Shown in pieces: positions 43,192-51,974 of a stretch of DNA of 64,000 nt (position 1 is its first letter; the number at the start of each line of letters is the position of its first letter). This DNA comes from Flavobacterium sp. (GTDB taxonomy: Bacteria > Bacteroidota > Bacteroidia > Flavobacteriales > Flavobacteriaceae). The notes under the pieces are model-generated. The model had not been told where the DNA came from. It saw only the letters and a list, made by a program, of their open reading frames with translations, and ran no database searches. The position numbers and the translations under genes are program-made. The stretch covers positions 1-64,000 of the forward strand of contig NZ_JAQVCH010000009.1 in NCBI RefSeq assembly GCF_028689845.1. Direction: 5' to 3'.

Positions 43192-44202
43192 TTATTTATT
43201 AAGTAAATTGAAAATGGTTGAATCAAAATCATCACCATTACCAACAAAAGAACTTTTTATAGGAAGATAAAAAAGTTGTTCTTTTGGTAGCATTCCGCTT
43301 AAACGCACAAAATCTTTTTCGGTAGTAATAATTATTTTATTTTGTACTTTACTTTTAATTTCAGCAATATCTGTTGATGAAAAATGATGATGATCTGGAA
43401 AAGTTAACACAATGTCGTTTTCTTTTTTTAAATAGTGATAAAAAGAAGCTGGTTTTGCAATTCCAGTAAGTAAAACTTTTGGCTCATTTTCAATAGCAGC
43501 AACTTTTAAAGTCAATTCCTCCGAGTAAACCGAATCATCATAAGCAATCGTACTAAAGTAAAGCTCTTGACTTTTATTTAAACGCAATTTTAATTGTAGT
43601 TGTAGCATTTCTTCTTTAGAAATAGTTGGCGGACATTTGGTCACCACCACTACGTGAGCTCTTTTTGCACCACTTCGAGCTTCTCTTAAGTTTCCAGTTG
43701 GAAGTAGATAATCATCAACATACAAATCATCGTAAGCTGTCAAAAGAATATATAAACCTGCTTTGACTTTTCGGTGTTGAAAAGCATCATCTAAAAGAAT
43801 GACAGTTGGCTTATTTTTTTGAGCAAGCAAGTTTTCGATTCCGTTTTTCCGATTGGCATCCACAGCGACTTGAATTTTTGGAAATTTTTGGTAGATTTGA
43901 AAAGGTTCATCGCCTAAGGTTTCTGGCGTATCTTTTTTTGAAGCCAACAAAAAGCCTTTTGATTTACGTTTGTATCCTCTACTTAAGGTGGCAACTTGAA
44001 AGCTATCTTGAAGTAATCGAATTAAATATTCAATTTGCGGTGTTTTTCCAGTTCCGCCAACGCTTAAGTTTCCAACGGCAATAATTGGAATATCAAATAC
44101 ATCAGCTTTAAAAATACCACTATCATAACACCAATTTCGAATTGAAGTGATGAAACCATATAAAATAGCAAACGGAAATAGTATTTTTCGCAAGAAAATC
44201 AT
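43192..44202 (-). CDS. lpxK: Tetraacyldisaccharide 4'-kinase LpxK
   Basis: The 336-residue protein has an N-terminal membrane-associated helix (LFPFAILYGFITSIRNWCYD, in part), the Walker A VGNLSVGGTGKTPQ (about 43-56), LSRGYKR, the Walker B-like VILLDDAFQHRKV and TEKDFVRL near the C-terminus. LpxK phosphorylates the 4' position of the lipid A disaccharide precursor on the inner face of the inner membrane, the sixth step of lipid A synthesis. It is a single gene divergent from the Nif3-like gene. A -7 element ends 4 bases before its ATG, which suggests a leaderless transcript. Confidence 0.94.
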   Translation of the reverse strand: MIFLRKILFPFAILYGFITSIRNWCYDSGIFKADVFDIPIIAVGNLSVGGTGKTPQIEYLIRLLQDSFQVATLSRGYKRKSKGFLLASKKDTPETLGDEPFQIYQKFPKIQVAVDANRKNGIENLLAQKNKPTVILLDDAFQHRKVKAGLYILLTAYDDLYVDDYLLPTGNLREARSGAKRAHVVVVTKCPPTISKEEMLQLQLKLRLNKSQELYFSTIAYDDSVYSEELTLKVAAIENEPKVLLTGIAKPASFYHYLKKENDIVLTFPDHHHFSSTDIAEIKSKVQNKIIITTEKDFVRLSGMLPKEQLFYLPIKSSFVGNGDDFDSTIFNLLNK

Positions 44203-44206
44203 GTGA

Positions 44207-44214
44207 CGAAAGTA
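44207..44214 (-). promoter_or_regulatory. -7 element of lpxK
   Basis: On the minus strand this reads TACTTTCG (TAnnTTyG). Only TCAC separates it from the lpxK ATG at 44202, so transcription probably starts at or next to the start codon. No clear -33 box. Confidence 0.45.
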
Positions 44215-44223
44215 GGGATTTTT

Positions 44224-44231
44224 TATCTTTG
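44224..44231 (+). promoter_or_regulatory. -7 element of the Nif3-like gene
   Basis: TATCTTTG is a perfect TAnnTTTG on the plus strand, 41 bases before the ATG at 44273. A second variant, TATATTCG, lies at 44245-44252. Both share the 70-base divergent region with the lpxK promoter. Confidence 0.5.
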
Positions 44232-44272
44232 AAAGAAATATTACTATATTCGATTTTTAGAACCCACTATTT

Positions 44273-45367
44273 ATGAAACTCAATACTATCTTAGAAGAAC
44301 TTGAATTACTCGCTCCCTTAGCTTATGCCGAAGATTTTGATAATGTGGGATTATTAACAGGTAATATTGAGCAAGAAATAAACGGAATTCTCGTTTGCCA
44401 CGATGTGTTAGAAAATGTAATTGACGAAGCTATCGAAAAAAAATGTAACCTCATTGTGTGCTTTCACCCTATTTTATTTAGTGGTTTAAAAAAAATTACG
44501 GGGAAAACGTATGTTGAACGTGTCATTATTAAAGCAATCCAAAATCACATAGCTATTTTTGCGGTGCATACGGCTTTGGACAACCATCAAAATGGGGTTA
44601 ATAAAATTATTTGTAATCAATTGGGATTAAAAAACACACAAATTTTAGTTCCAAAAGAAAAGTATATTCGAAAATTAGTGACCTATACGATTTTAGAAAA
44701 CCATGAACAACTGCGAAACGCTTTATTTGAAGCCGGAGCGGGAAACATCGGAAATTATGAAGATTGCAGTTTCAACTCGAAAGGTTTAGGAACGTATATG
44801 GGAAATGAAAATAGCAATCCAGAAATTGGACAACGTTTTGAATTTGTTGAAAATGAAGAGATTAAACTAGAAGTTACGTTTGAAAAACATTTAGAATCAA
44901 AAATTCTGAAAGCGATGTTTCAAGCCCATTGCTATGAAGAAGTGGCGTATGAAATTTATGAATTACAAAATCAACATCAAAATATTGGATTAGGAATGAT
45001 TGGCGAATTAGAAACAGCACTTTCTGAACTCGATTTTCTGCAAATGGTCAAAGAAAAAATGCAGTGTGGAGCAATTCGTCACAGTGCTTTTTTGGCTAAA
45101 AACATCAAAAAAGTTGCTGTTTTAGGAGGTTCAGGAAGTTTTGCGATTAGTCAAGCTAAAAAAATGAAGGCCGATGCTTTTCTAACGGCCGATTTGAAAT
45201 ACCATCAATTTTATGAAGCTGATAATCAGCTACTTTTAGCAGATATTGGTCATTATGAAAGTGAACGATACACAAAAAACTATATTGTTGAATTTCTTAT
45301 TAAAAAAATGCCTAATTTTGCAATCATTTTATCAGAACAAAATACAAATCCAGTTAAGTACTTTTAG
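44273..45367 (+). CDS. Nif3-like dinuclear metal center protein (GTP cyclohydrolase I type 2 family)
   Basis: The 364-residue protein has the two Nif3 halves with metal ligands (CHDVLENVIDEA; CFHPILFSGLKKITG; VHTALDNHQNG; LADIGHYESE) and the central insert of about 110 residues typical of the longer bacterial forms (YIRKLVTYTILENHEQL onward). The family binds two metals. Some members are annotated as GTP cyclohydrolase 1 type 2, but activity in most is unproven. The 45371 gene follows 3 bases later, a pairing widely conserved in bacteria. Confidence 0.9.
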   Translation: MKLNTILEELELLAPLAYAEDFDNVGLLTGNIEQEINGILVCHDVLENVIDEAIEKKCNLIVCFHPILFSGLKKITGKTYVERVIIKAIQNHIAIFAVHTALDNHQNGVNKIICNQLGLKNTQILVPKEKYIRKLVTYTILENHEQLRNALFEAGAGNIGNYEDCSFNSKGLGTYMGNENSNPEIGQRFEFVENEEIKLEVTFEKHLESKILKAMFQAHCYEEVAYEIYELQNQHQNIGLGMIGELETALSELDFLQMVKEKMQCGAIRHSAFLAKNIKKVAVLGGSGSFAISQAKKMKADAFLTADLKYHQFYEADNQLLLADIGHYESERYTKNYIVEFLIKKMPNFAIILSEQNTNPVKYF

Positions 45368-45370
45368 ATT

Positions 45371-46150
45371 ATGACAAACGTAAAAGAAATGAGTGTAGAA
45401 GAAAAGTTAAGAGCACTCTATGACTTGCAGTTAATCGACTCAAGAATTGATGAAATCCGAAATGTAAGAGGAGAATTGCCACTTGAAGTGCAAGATTTAG
45501 AAGATGAAGTTGCCGGTTTAAAAGCACGTAATGAAAAATTAAAAGCCGATTTAGAACAAATTGATGAGCAAATCAAGGGCAAAAAAAATGCTATTGAAGC
45601 CCACAAAGAAGGCATCAAAAAATATACAGAACAACAAAAAAATGTTCGTAACAACAGAGAATTTAATTCGCTAACCAAAGAAATTGAATACCAAGAATTA
45701 GAAATTCAATTGAATGAGAAGCACATTAAAGAAATGAAAGCTTCTGTTGAATATAAAAAACAACAAGTTGCCGATTCGCAAGAACGTTTTAATGCTAAAC
45801 AATCGCATTTAGAACACAAAAAAGCTGAATTAGGTGATATTATGGCTGAAACGCAAAAAGAAGAAGAATACTTAACAAAGTTATCTAAAGAGTATGCAGA
45901 CAAAATCGAAAGCCGATTATTAGCTGCTTACACGCGTATTAGAACAAGTGTTAGAAATGGTTTAGCTGTCGTTTCGATTGAAAGAGGAGCTTCTGCTGGT
46001 TCTTTCTTCACGATTCCTCCACAAACACAAGTGGAAATTGCCGCTCGCAAAAAAATCTTAACCGATGAGCATAGCGGAAGAATTTTGGTTGACAACGTTT
46101 TAGCCACTGAGGAAAAAGAAAAAATGGAAAGCATTTTTGCAACTATATAA
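45371..46150 (+). CDS. Coiled-coil 'C4-type zinc ribbon' family protein lacking cysteines
   Basis: The 259-residue protein is a long antiparallel coiled coil (about 10-185) followed by the conserved C-terminal domain of the zf-RING_7/C4-type zinc ribbon family (SIERGASAGSFFTIPPQ, about 202-218; TDEHSGRILVD, 231-241). The paired cysteines expected in this domain are absent: the sites read ASAGS and TDEHS, and the whole protein contains no Cys. The fold can therefore not bind zinc in the usual way. It is coupled to the Nif3-like gene (3-base gap). Function is unknown; the family has been discussed in connection with nucleic-acid binding. A strong terminator follows. Confidence 0.88.
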   Translation: MTNVKEMSVEEKLRALYDLQLIDSRIDEIRNVRGELPLEVQDLEDEVAGLKARNEKLKADLEQIDEQIKGKKNAIEAHKEGIKKYTEQQKNVRNNREFNSLTKEIEYQELEIQLNEKHIKEMKASVEYKKQQVADSQERFNAKQSHLEHKKAELGDIMAETQKEEEYLTKLSKEYADKIESRLLAAYTRIRTSVRNGLAVVSIERGASAGSFFTIPPQTQVEIAARKKILTDEHSGRILVDNVLATEEKEKMESIFATI

Positions 46151-46158
46151 TTAATCTA

Positions 46159-46185
46159 AACCCCGAATAAAATCGGGGTTTTTTT
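46159..46185 (+). terminator. Strong rho-independent terminator
   Basis: AACCCCGA and TCGGGGTT form a GC-rich stem with a 5-base loop, followed by seven Ts. The ATG of the next gene begins at the next base. Confidence 0.9.
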
Positions 46186-47031
46186 ATGAATACAATGCTC
46201 AAAAACATCCTTACAAAATCAATTGGTGCCTATATCAATTTGTTAAGTTATCTTTCTCCTAAAAAGGCAACGCAATTGGCTTATCGTTTTTTTAGTGAGC
46301 CCCGTGAAGGAAAACTCCTTGAGCATAATTTGCCTTCGCTTTTAAAAAATGCCGAACGAGAAGTCATGATTTTAGACAACCAACAATTTCCGATTTATAC
46401 TTGGCAAGGCAATGCTACCAAAATTTTATTAGTTCATGGCTGGGAGAGTAATGCCGCTCGTTGGGAGCCGCTTTTCCCCTATCTGCAAAAAACAGGAAGT
46501 ACAATTATAGCACTCGATGCTCCTGCTCATGGTTTGGCCGAAGGCAAAGAATTTAGCGTTCCAAATTATGCCGCTTTTATACATGAAGTGGTAAAAAAAA
46601 GTAAACCTCAAGTGATGATTGGTCATTCAATTGGCGGCTCTGCCTGTTTGTATTTTCAAAATCGTTATTCTACTTTATCTATCAAAAAAATGGTTTTACT
46701 TGGTGCTCCAGCTGATTTAGGAATTTTGCTCAGTAATTACGCAAAGTTATTAGGATTAAATTCCAAAATTATACCTTTATTAGATGCCTATTTTCTGGAG
46801 CGTTTCAAAACCAATTCAGCTGCATTTGTAGGCGAAAAATTAGCAAAAACACTCCAAGTACGCGGCATTATTTCACACGATGTAGCCGATGAAGTCGTTC
46901 TTTATGAAGAAAGTCAGAAAATTGCTAAAGGTTGGAAAGATTCAATTTTTATTGAAACCAATGGTTTTGGTCACAGTATGCACGATCCTGCTTTATATCA
47001 AAAAATTGAAAATTTTATCGTGCAGTCTTGA
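46186..47031 (+). CDS. Alpha/beta hydrolase
   Basis: The 281-residue protein has the hydrolase core: LLVHGWESNAARWEPL (oxyanion region), the nucleophile elbow GHSIGG (about 147-152) and a C-terminal catalytic His in GFGHSMHDP. No signal peptide is evident, although the N-terminus is hydrophobic. The substrate is unknown. The ATG at 46186 directly abuts the terminator T-run of the previous gene. The ATG three codons later (46195) is a reasonable alternative start. Its last 17 bases overlap the 3' end of the convergent subtilase gene. Confidence 0.85.
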   Translation: MNTMLKNILTKSIGAYINLLSYLSPKKATQLAYRFFSEPREGKLLEHNLPSLLKNAEREVMILDNQQFPIYTWQGNATKILLVHGWESNAARWEPLFPYLQKTGSTIIALDAPAHGLAEGKEFSVPNYAAFIHEVVKKSKPQVMIGHSIGGSACLYFQNRYSTLSIKKMVLLGAPADLGILLSNYAKLLGLNSKIIPLLDAYFLERFKTNSAAFVGEKLAKTLQVRGIISHDVADEVVLYEESQKIAKGWKDSIFIETNGFGHSMHDPALYQKIENFIVQS

Positions 47032-48706
47032 TAATTTTCTTGGTAGTGGATTGATTCCCATCGGTTACTTTTACAAAATAAATACCATTTGACAAAAAAG
47101 AAATGTCCAATTGCAATGTAGAAGGCATTGGATTTTGAAAAACCTTTTGTCCCAGACTATTTATAATTTCCAACGAGGCAGTTGTTGAAAAATTCTCCGA
47201 CAATAAAAATCTCAATTGGTCTTGAACTGGATTTGGAAAAACGCTAAATTCTGTTTTGTTTTGAGAAGTTAAACCTAAGACATACTCATCATAAATCCGT
47301 TGAATAGCTGCTTCCATATTTGGCAATGGTCCGATATTTCCTGCTACTCCTGTTCCTTGAGCAATTCCGGTTTCTTTTAAAATACTTCGTAATGCTGGCC
47401 CAGACAGATAATTTCCCGTTAAGGTTTTATAATACGACTGCATGACAATGGCACAAGCAGCCACTAAAGGAGTTGCCGAACTTGTTCCAGAAAAATTGGT
47501 ATAGCCTTGATTAAAATCGTCTCCTACCATCACAAAATCACCATAACCACAAGCAAATACATTTTGTGCCCAACCTTGCACATCAACTCTAGTGCCATAG
47601 GTGCTTCCCCACCACCCACTTTGATAAAATCGGTTATGGTTTATATCGGGTGTGCCCGCTCCAACTAATATTGCACCACTATTTCCTCGATTTAAATAGG
47701 ATAAATATAAATTTCCATCTAAATCTTGATTTCCATTACCTGCCGCTGCAACAATCACAATTCCTGCATCGGTAGCTGCTTTCGTTAAATCCCAGATAAC
47801 ATTATTATATTCTGCAGGCACATAATCAGTATAACCGGATACTGGTCCATCTTCTTGCATCTCAAAAAGAATAACATCACCGAGCGTTGAGTTTTGAATG
47901 GATTGATTGACCGCAAATATTCGATTATAACCCGACTGTTGCCATTCTGGAAACAAAACCATTTCTGTCACTTCATGTGCCAATCCTGTAATTCCGTACG
48001 AACCTCCATCGGCCATAATGATTCCAAAAACGGGTGTTCCATGCTCGGTATACTCGGTTGTTGCTGCGGAAGAAATCGTCATTCCTTCTGCCACAAAAGC
48101 ATTCACTTCGTTTAAATCTTCGTGGTTTTTATTGAATCCATATTCTACATCACGCACACGAATACCGTTTCCTTTTATTCCTAAATCCCAAGCATATTGC
48201 ATATTTAAACCTGGATTTGGCCCTATATAGGTTTGATTTGGTTGAAAATTAGGTGTCACTGGAGCGATATCAAAAGGAGGCTTTATCGGTGTTAAGGAAA
48301 TTAAACTCGCGTAATTCACCTTTTCCAATTTCTCAAAAGCAGCTGCTAAATTCAGTAATTTTTCGTTCGTTGGATTATCTACTATAATTTTAAAAATGTT
48401 TTTTAACCCTATAACAGAAGTTGCCTCTCCTTTATTTAGAATCGCATTTTTCTCCATTTCTAACCATTTATCCTCTGAAAAATGAATTGTTTTTTCAAAA
48501 TCCAATTGAAATTCTTTTACTAATTCAATTAGTTGCGGGAATTGAATTAGCAAAGCAGCTTTATCTGTTATCTCAAAAGGAGCCTGAAATGAAACATGTA
48601 AATCGTGTTTCTCACCTTTAGAATTTAACTGAAATTGATTTTTACGAGATTGACCGTGAAAAACAATAGAAAAAAGTAACACAAAAAATAAAACTAGCTT
48701 TTTCAT
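47015..48706 (-). CDS. Secreted subtilisin-like serine protease with T9SS type A sorting domain
   Basis: The frame opens at 48763, but the ATG at 48706 starts a clean signal peptide (MKKLVLFFVLLFSIVFHGQS), giving 563 residues. The S8 catalytic triad is visible: Asp in RVRDVEYGFNKNHEDL, His in EHGTPVFGII and Ser in FSGTSSATPLVA, with the oxyanion Asn in AAGNGN. The C-terminal 75 residues (FSVFPNPVQDQLRF; LEIINSLGQKVF; NGIYFVKV) are a type A T9SS sorting domain, so it should be secreted across the outer membrane. The 3' end overlaps the convergent hydrolase gene by 17 bases. Confidence 0.92.
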   Translation of the reverse strand: MKKLVLFFVLLFSIVFHGQSRKNQFQLNSKGEKHDLHVSFQAPFEITDKAALLIQFPQLIELVKEFQLDFEKTIHFSEDKWLEMEKNAILNKGEATSVIGLKNIFKIIVDNPTNEKLLNLAAAFEKLEKVNYASLISLTPIKPPFDIAPVTPNFQPNQTYIGPNPGLNMQYAWDLGIKGNGIRVRDVEYGFNKNHEDLNEVNAFVAEGMTISSAATTEYTEHGTPVFGIIMADGGSYGITGLAHEVTEMVLFPEWQQSGYNRIFAVNQSIQNSTLGDVILFEMQEDGPVSGYTDYVPAEYNNVIWDLTKAATDAGIVIVAAAGNGNQDLDGNLYLSYLNRGNSGAILVGAGTPDINHNRFYQSGWWGSTYGTRVDVQGWAQNVFACGYGDFVMVGDDFNQGYTNFSGTSSATPLVAACAIVMQSYYKTLTGNYLSGPALRSILKETGIAQGTGVAGNIGPLPNMEAAIQRIYDEYVLGLTSQNKTEFSVFPNPVQDQLRFLLSENFSTTASLEIINSLGQKVFQNPMPSTLQLDISFLSNGIYFVKVTDGNQSTTKKIIKTAR

Positions 48707-48785
48707 CTTGGCAGTAAACAACTGAGTATTAGTAATTTTAAAAGATACGAGAATATTAATCAAAAGTAATTAAAAAAACAATTCA

Positions 48786-48816
48786 TTTGAAATCCGTAAA
48801 ATAAAAATTACTTTTG
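48786..48816 (+). promoter_or_regulatory. rluF promoter, leaderless configuration
   Basis: TTTG (48786-48789), 19 bases, then TACTTTTG (48809-48816) is a perfect -33/-7 pair. Only CAGT separates it from the ATG at 48821, so the transcript should begin at or within a base or two of the start codon. Confidence 0.8.
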
Positions 48817-48820
48817 CAGT

Positions 48821-49609
48821 ATGGAAGAAGTAGGAAAACGCATCAATAAATTTTTATCCGAGACAGGATTTTGCTCACGACGAGAAGCCGATAAATTAAT
48901 TGGAGAAGGTCGCGTCACCATCAACGGAATTGTCCCAGAAATGGGAACAAAAATTTTTGAAACCGATGAAATTCGCGTGGACGGGAAGCTCATACGAGAA
49001 AAGAGAGAAAAACCAATTTACTTGGCCTTTAACAAACCTGCTGGAATTGAATGTACAACCAACCGAAGTGTACGAAATAATATTATTGATTACATCAATT
49101 ATCCGGAACGTATTTTCCCTATTGGCCGTTTGGATAAAGCCAGTGAAGGATTGATTTTTATGACAAATGATGGGGATATTGTGAACAAAATTTTACGTGC
49201 TCGAAATAACCACGATAAAGAATATATCGTAACTGTTGATAAAGTTATCACCGATACGTTCTTAAAAAAGATGAGTAGTGGTGTGCCAATTTTGGATACG
49301 GTAACCAAAAAATGTAAGGTAGAACCCTTGAATAAAAATTCCTTTAAAATTATCTTGACGCAAGGATTAAATCGTCAAATTAGAAGAATGTGTGAATACT
49401 TAGAATATGAGGTGGTAGCCTTAAAACGCATTCGGATTATCAACATTTCATTGGATATTCCGTTGGGTCGTTACCGCGATTTAACCGAATCTGAGATTAC
49501 AGAATTAAATCAATTGATTGAGCCATCTATTAAAACGGAAGAAGCCAGTTTGCCAAAATTAGAAACAAAAAAAATGGCTCCGAAATTGAAACCATTTAAA
49601 AGACAGTAA
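48821..49609 (+). CDS. rluF: 23S rRNA pseudouridine synthase RluF
   Basis: The 262-residue protein has an N-terminal S4 RNA-binding domain (RINKFLSETGFCSRREADKLI in part; VTING; about 4-60) and the RsuA/RluF-type catalytic domain with the catalytic Asp in GRLDKASEGLIFMTNDGD. It also has LNRQIRRMCEYLEYEVVALKRIRI (in parts). The GRLDKxSxGLIF form is closer to RluF than to RluB or RsuA. RluF makes pseudouridine at position 2604 of 23S rRNA. The C-terminal tail is basic (KKMAPKLKPFKRQ). The gene has its own perfect promoter and convergent folD lies 10 bases away. Confidence 0.88.
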   Translation: MEEVGKRINKFLSETGFCSRREADKLIGEGRVTINGIVPEMGTKIFETDEIRVDGKLIREKREKPIYLAFNKPAGIECTTNRSVRNNIIDYINYPERIFPIGRLDKASEGLIFMTNDGDIVNKILRARNNHDKEYIVTVDKVITDTFLKKMSSGVPILDTVTKKCKVEPLNKNSFKIILTQGLNRQIRRMCEYLEYEVVALKRIRIINISLDIPLGRYRDLTESEITELNQLIEPSIKTEEASLPKLETKKMAPKLKPFKRQ

Positions 49610-49619
49610 TTTACTACTG

Positions 49620-50516
49620 CTATTTTTTAGCTAATTCTCTCATTCGTTGTTGTTCTCTCGCTAAAAGTGTATTTTTTAGTAACATCGCAATCGTCATTGG
49701 TCCTACTCCTCCTGGAACTGGAGTGATAAAGGATGCTTTTTTACTTACGTTTTCAAAATCAACATCACCAGTAATGCGGTATCCTTTTTCGCAAGTTTCA
49801 TCTAAAACGCGTGTAATTCCCACATCAATTACCACGGCATCATCTTTAATCATTTCTGCTTTTAAATAATTAGGCACACCTAAAGCGGTTATGATAATGT
49901 CTGCTTGGGTTGTAATTTGAGCAATATTTTTAGTATAACTATGGGTTAAGGTTACGGTTGAATTTCCGGGAAAACCTTTTCGTCCCATCAAAATGCTCAT
50001 CGGACGCCCTACAATATGACTTCTTCCAATAACAACAGTATGTTTTCCTTGTGTTTCTACACCATAACGTTCTAATAATTCTAGAATTCCAAATGGAGTT
50101 GCTGGAATAAACGTACTCATATCCAACGCCATTTTTCCAAAATTCTCTGGATGAAATCCGTCTACATCCTTACTTGGATTAATAGACATAATCACGTGTT
50201 GTGTATCGATTTGTTTTGGCAACGGCAACTGAACTATAAATCCGTCAATGTTGTCATCTTCATTTAATTCTTTAATTTTTTTAAGCAACTCGGTTTCAGA
50301 AGTGGTACTTGGCAGTTTTATTAAAGTACTTTCAAAACCCACTCGTTCACACGATTTTACTTTGCTTCCTACATAGGTCAAACTCGCTCCATCATTTCCC
50401 ACAATAATTGCAGCCAAATGTGGGACTTTTTCGCCGTTGTCTTTCATTTTTTGAACTTCAGCAGCGATTTCGTTTTTAATGTCCTCCGAGATTTTTTTTC
50501 CGTCTAGTAGTTCCAT
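49620..50516 (-). CDS. folD: Methylenetetrahydrofolate dehydrogenase/cyclohydrolase FolD
   Basis: The 298-residue bifunctional enzyme has the catalytic YVGSKVKSCERVG (Tyr and Lys), the FIVQLPLPKQID motif, KDVDGFHPEN, the NADP site GRSHIVGRPMSILM and the C-terminal TPVPGGVGPMTIAML. It interconverts 5,10-methylene- and 10-formyl-tetrahydrofolate in the cytoplasm, supplying one-carbon units for purines and formyl-Met. It lies 30 bases downstream of ffh in the same direction and is likely transcribed from the ffh promoter. Confidence 0.96.
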   Translation of the reverse strand: MELLDGKKISEDIKNEIAAEVQKMKDNGEKVPHLAAIIVGNDGASLTYVGSKVKSCERVGFESTLIKLPSTTSETELLKKIKELNEDDNIDGFIVQLPLPKQIDTQHVIMSINPSKDVDGFHPENFGKMALDMSTFIPATPFGILELLERYGVETQGKHTVVIGRSHIVGRPMSILMGRKGFPGNSTVTLTHSYTKNIAQITTQADIIITALGVPNYLKAEMIKDDAVVIDVGITRVLDETCEKGYRITGDVDFENVSKKASFITPVPGGVGPMTIAMLLKNTLLAREQQRMRELAKK

Positions 50517-50546
50517 TATTTGCTATTTCAGGTTTAAGTCTTATTT

Positions 50547-51884
50547 TTAATTCATTCCTTTCATACCGCCCATCATTCGCATGAGGTTTTTACCTCCTCC
50601 ACCTTGCATCATTTTCATCATTTTGCTCATTTGGTCAAACTGTTTCATGAGTTGATTTACTTGTTCCACTTTTGTACCAGAGCCTTTTGCAATTCGTATT
50701 TTTCGTTTTCCGTCAATGACAGTAGGTTTTGAACGTTCTAATGGTGTCATCGAGTGAATTATAGCTTCAATATGTTTAAAAGCATCGTCTTCAATCTCCA
50801 CATCTTTTAAGGCTTTACCAGCCCCAGGAATCATTCCGACTAAGTCTTTCATGTTACCCATTTTCTTAATCTGCTGAATTTGAGAAAGGAAATCATCAAA
50901 ACCGAATTCGTTTTTCGCAATTTTCTTTTGCATTTTACGAGCTTCCTCTTCATCATATTGTTCTTGAGCTCGTTCTACTAAGGAAATTACGTCACCCATT
51001 CCTAAAATTCGATCGGCCATACGAGCAGGATAGAACACATCAATGGCTTCCATCTTTTCGCCTGTTCCAATAAATTTAATAGGTTTATTGACAACTGATT
51101 TAATCGAAATCGCTGCTCCACCACGGGTATCACCATCTAATTTCGTTAAAATTACACCATCAAAATTCAATCGTTCATTAAAAGCTTTGGCTGTATTTAC
51201 CGCGTCTTGTCCCGTCATCGCATCGACTACAAAAAGAGTTTCTTGTGGCTGTATCGCTTTATGCACATTGGCAATTTCATTCATCATTTGCTCATCGATT
51301 GCCAAACGACCAGCGGTATCGACAATGACGACATTAAAGCCATTTGCTTTGGCATATTTAATGGCATTTTGAGCAATATCAACTGCATTTTTATTTTCTG
51401 GCTCCGAATAGACTTCGACACCAATTTGATCACCCACAACGTGCAATTGATTAATTGCCGCTGGACGATAAATATCACAAGCAACTAAAAGCGGTTTTTT
51501 TCCTTTTTTAGTTTTTAAAAAATTAGCTAACTTTCCAGAGAACGTTGTTTTACCAGAACCCTGAAGTCCAGACATCAAAATGATGGAAGGCGTTCCTGAT
51601 AAATTAATACCAACTTCTGAACCACCCATTAATTCGGTCAATTCATCTTTGACCAATTTCACCATCAATTGACCAGGTTGTAACGAAGTTAAAACGTTTT
51701 GACCAATCGCTTTTTCTTTGACTGCATTGGTAAATTCTTTAGCAATTTTAAAATTGACATCGGCATCCAATAAGGCTCGACGAACTTCTTTTAAAGTTTC
51801 TGCTACGTTAACTTCGGTAATTTTACCGTGTCCTTTTAAGATATGAAAGGCTTTGTCGAGTTTATCGCTTAAATTACTGAACAT
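50547..51884 (-). CDS. ffh: Signal recognition particle protein Ffh
   Basis: The 445-residue GTPase has the N domain (about 1-85), the G domain with Walker A GLQGSGKTTFSGKLA, ACDIYRPAA, DTAGRLAIDEQ and TKLDGDTRGGAAIS, and the Met-rich M domain at the C-terminus (about 300-445, ending RMMGGMKGMN) that binds 4.5S RNA and signal sequences. It targets membrane proteins co-translationally to FtsY and SecYEG. A perfect promoter lies at 51911-51941. The SRP RNA gene was not found in this window. Confidence 0.97.
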   Translation of the reverse strand: MFSNLSDKLDKAFHILKGHGKITEVNVAETLKEVRRALLDADVNFKIAKEFTNAVKEKAIGQNVLTSLQPGQLMVKLVKDELTELMGGSEVGINLSGTPSIILMSGLQGSGKTTFSGKLANFLKTKKGKKPLLVACDIYRPAAINQLHVVGDQIGVEVYSEPENKNAVDIAQNAIKYAKANGFNVVIVDTAGRLAIDEQMMNEIANVHKAIQPQETLFVVDAMTGQDAVNTAKAFNERLNFDGVILTKLDGDTRGGAAISIKSVVNKPIKFIGTGEKMEAIDVFYPARMADRILGMGDVISLVERAQEQYDEEEARKMQKKIAKNEFGFDDFLSQIQQIKKMGNMKDLVGMIPGAGKALKDVEIEDDAFKHIEAIIHSMTPLERSKPTVIDGKRKIRIAKGSGTKVEQVNQLMKQFDQMSKMMKMMQGGGGKNLMRMMGGMKGMN

Positions 51885-51910
51885 AATTTGTGTTTTCTAG
51901 AATTGAAAGG

Positions 51911-51941
51911 CAAAGATAATATAATCCGATGCAGCATCAAA
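51911..51941 (-). promoter_or_regulatory. ffh-folD promoter
   Basis: On the minus strand TTTG (51938-51941), 19 bases, then TATCTTTG (51911-51918) matches the Bacteroidota consensus exactly. It leaves 26 bases before the ffh ATG. Confidence 0.82.
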
Positions 51942-51974
51942 AAATGATTTTAGCTAATTTTAAAAAGTAAATTT

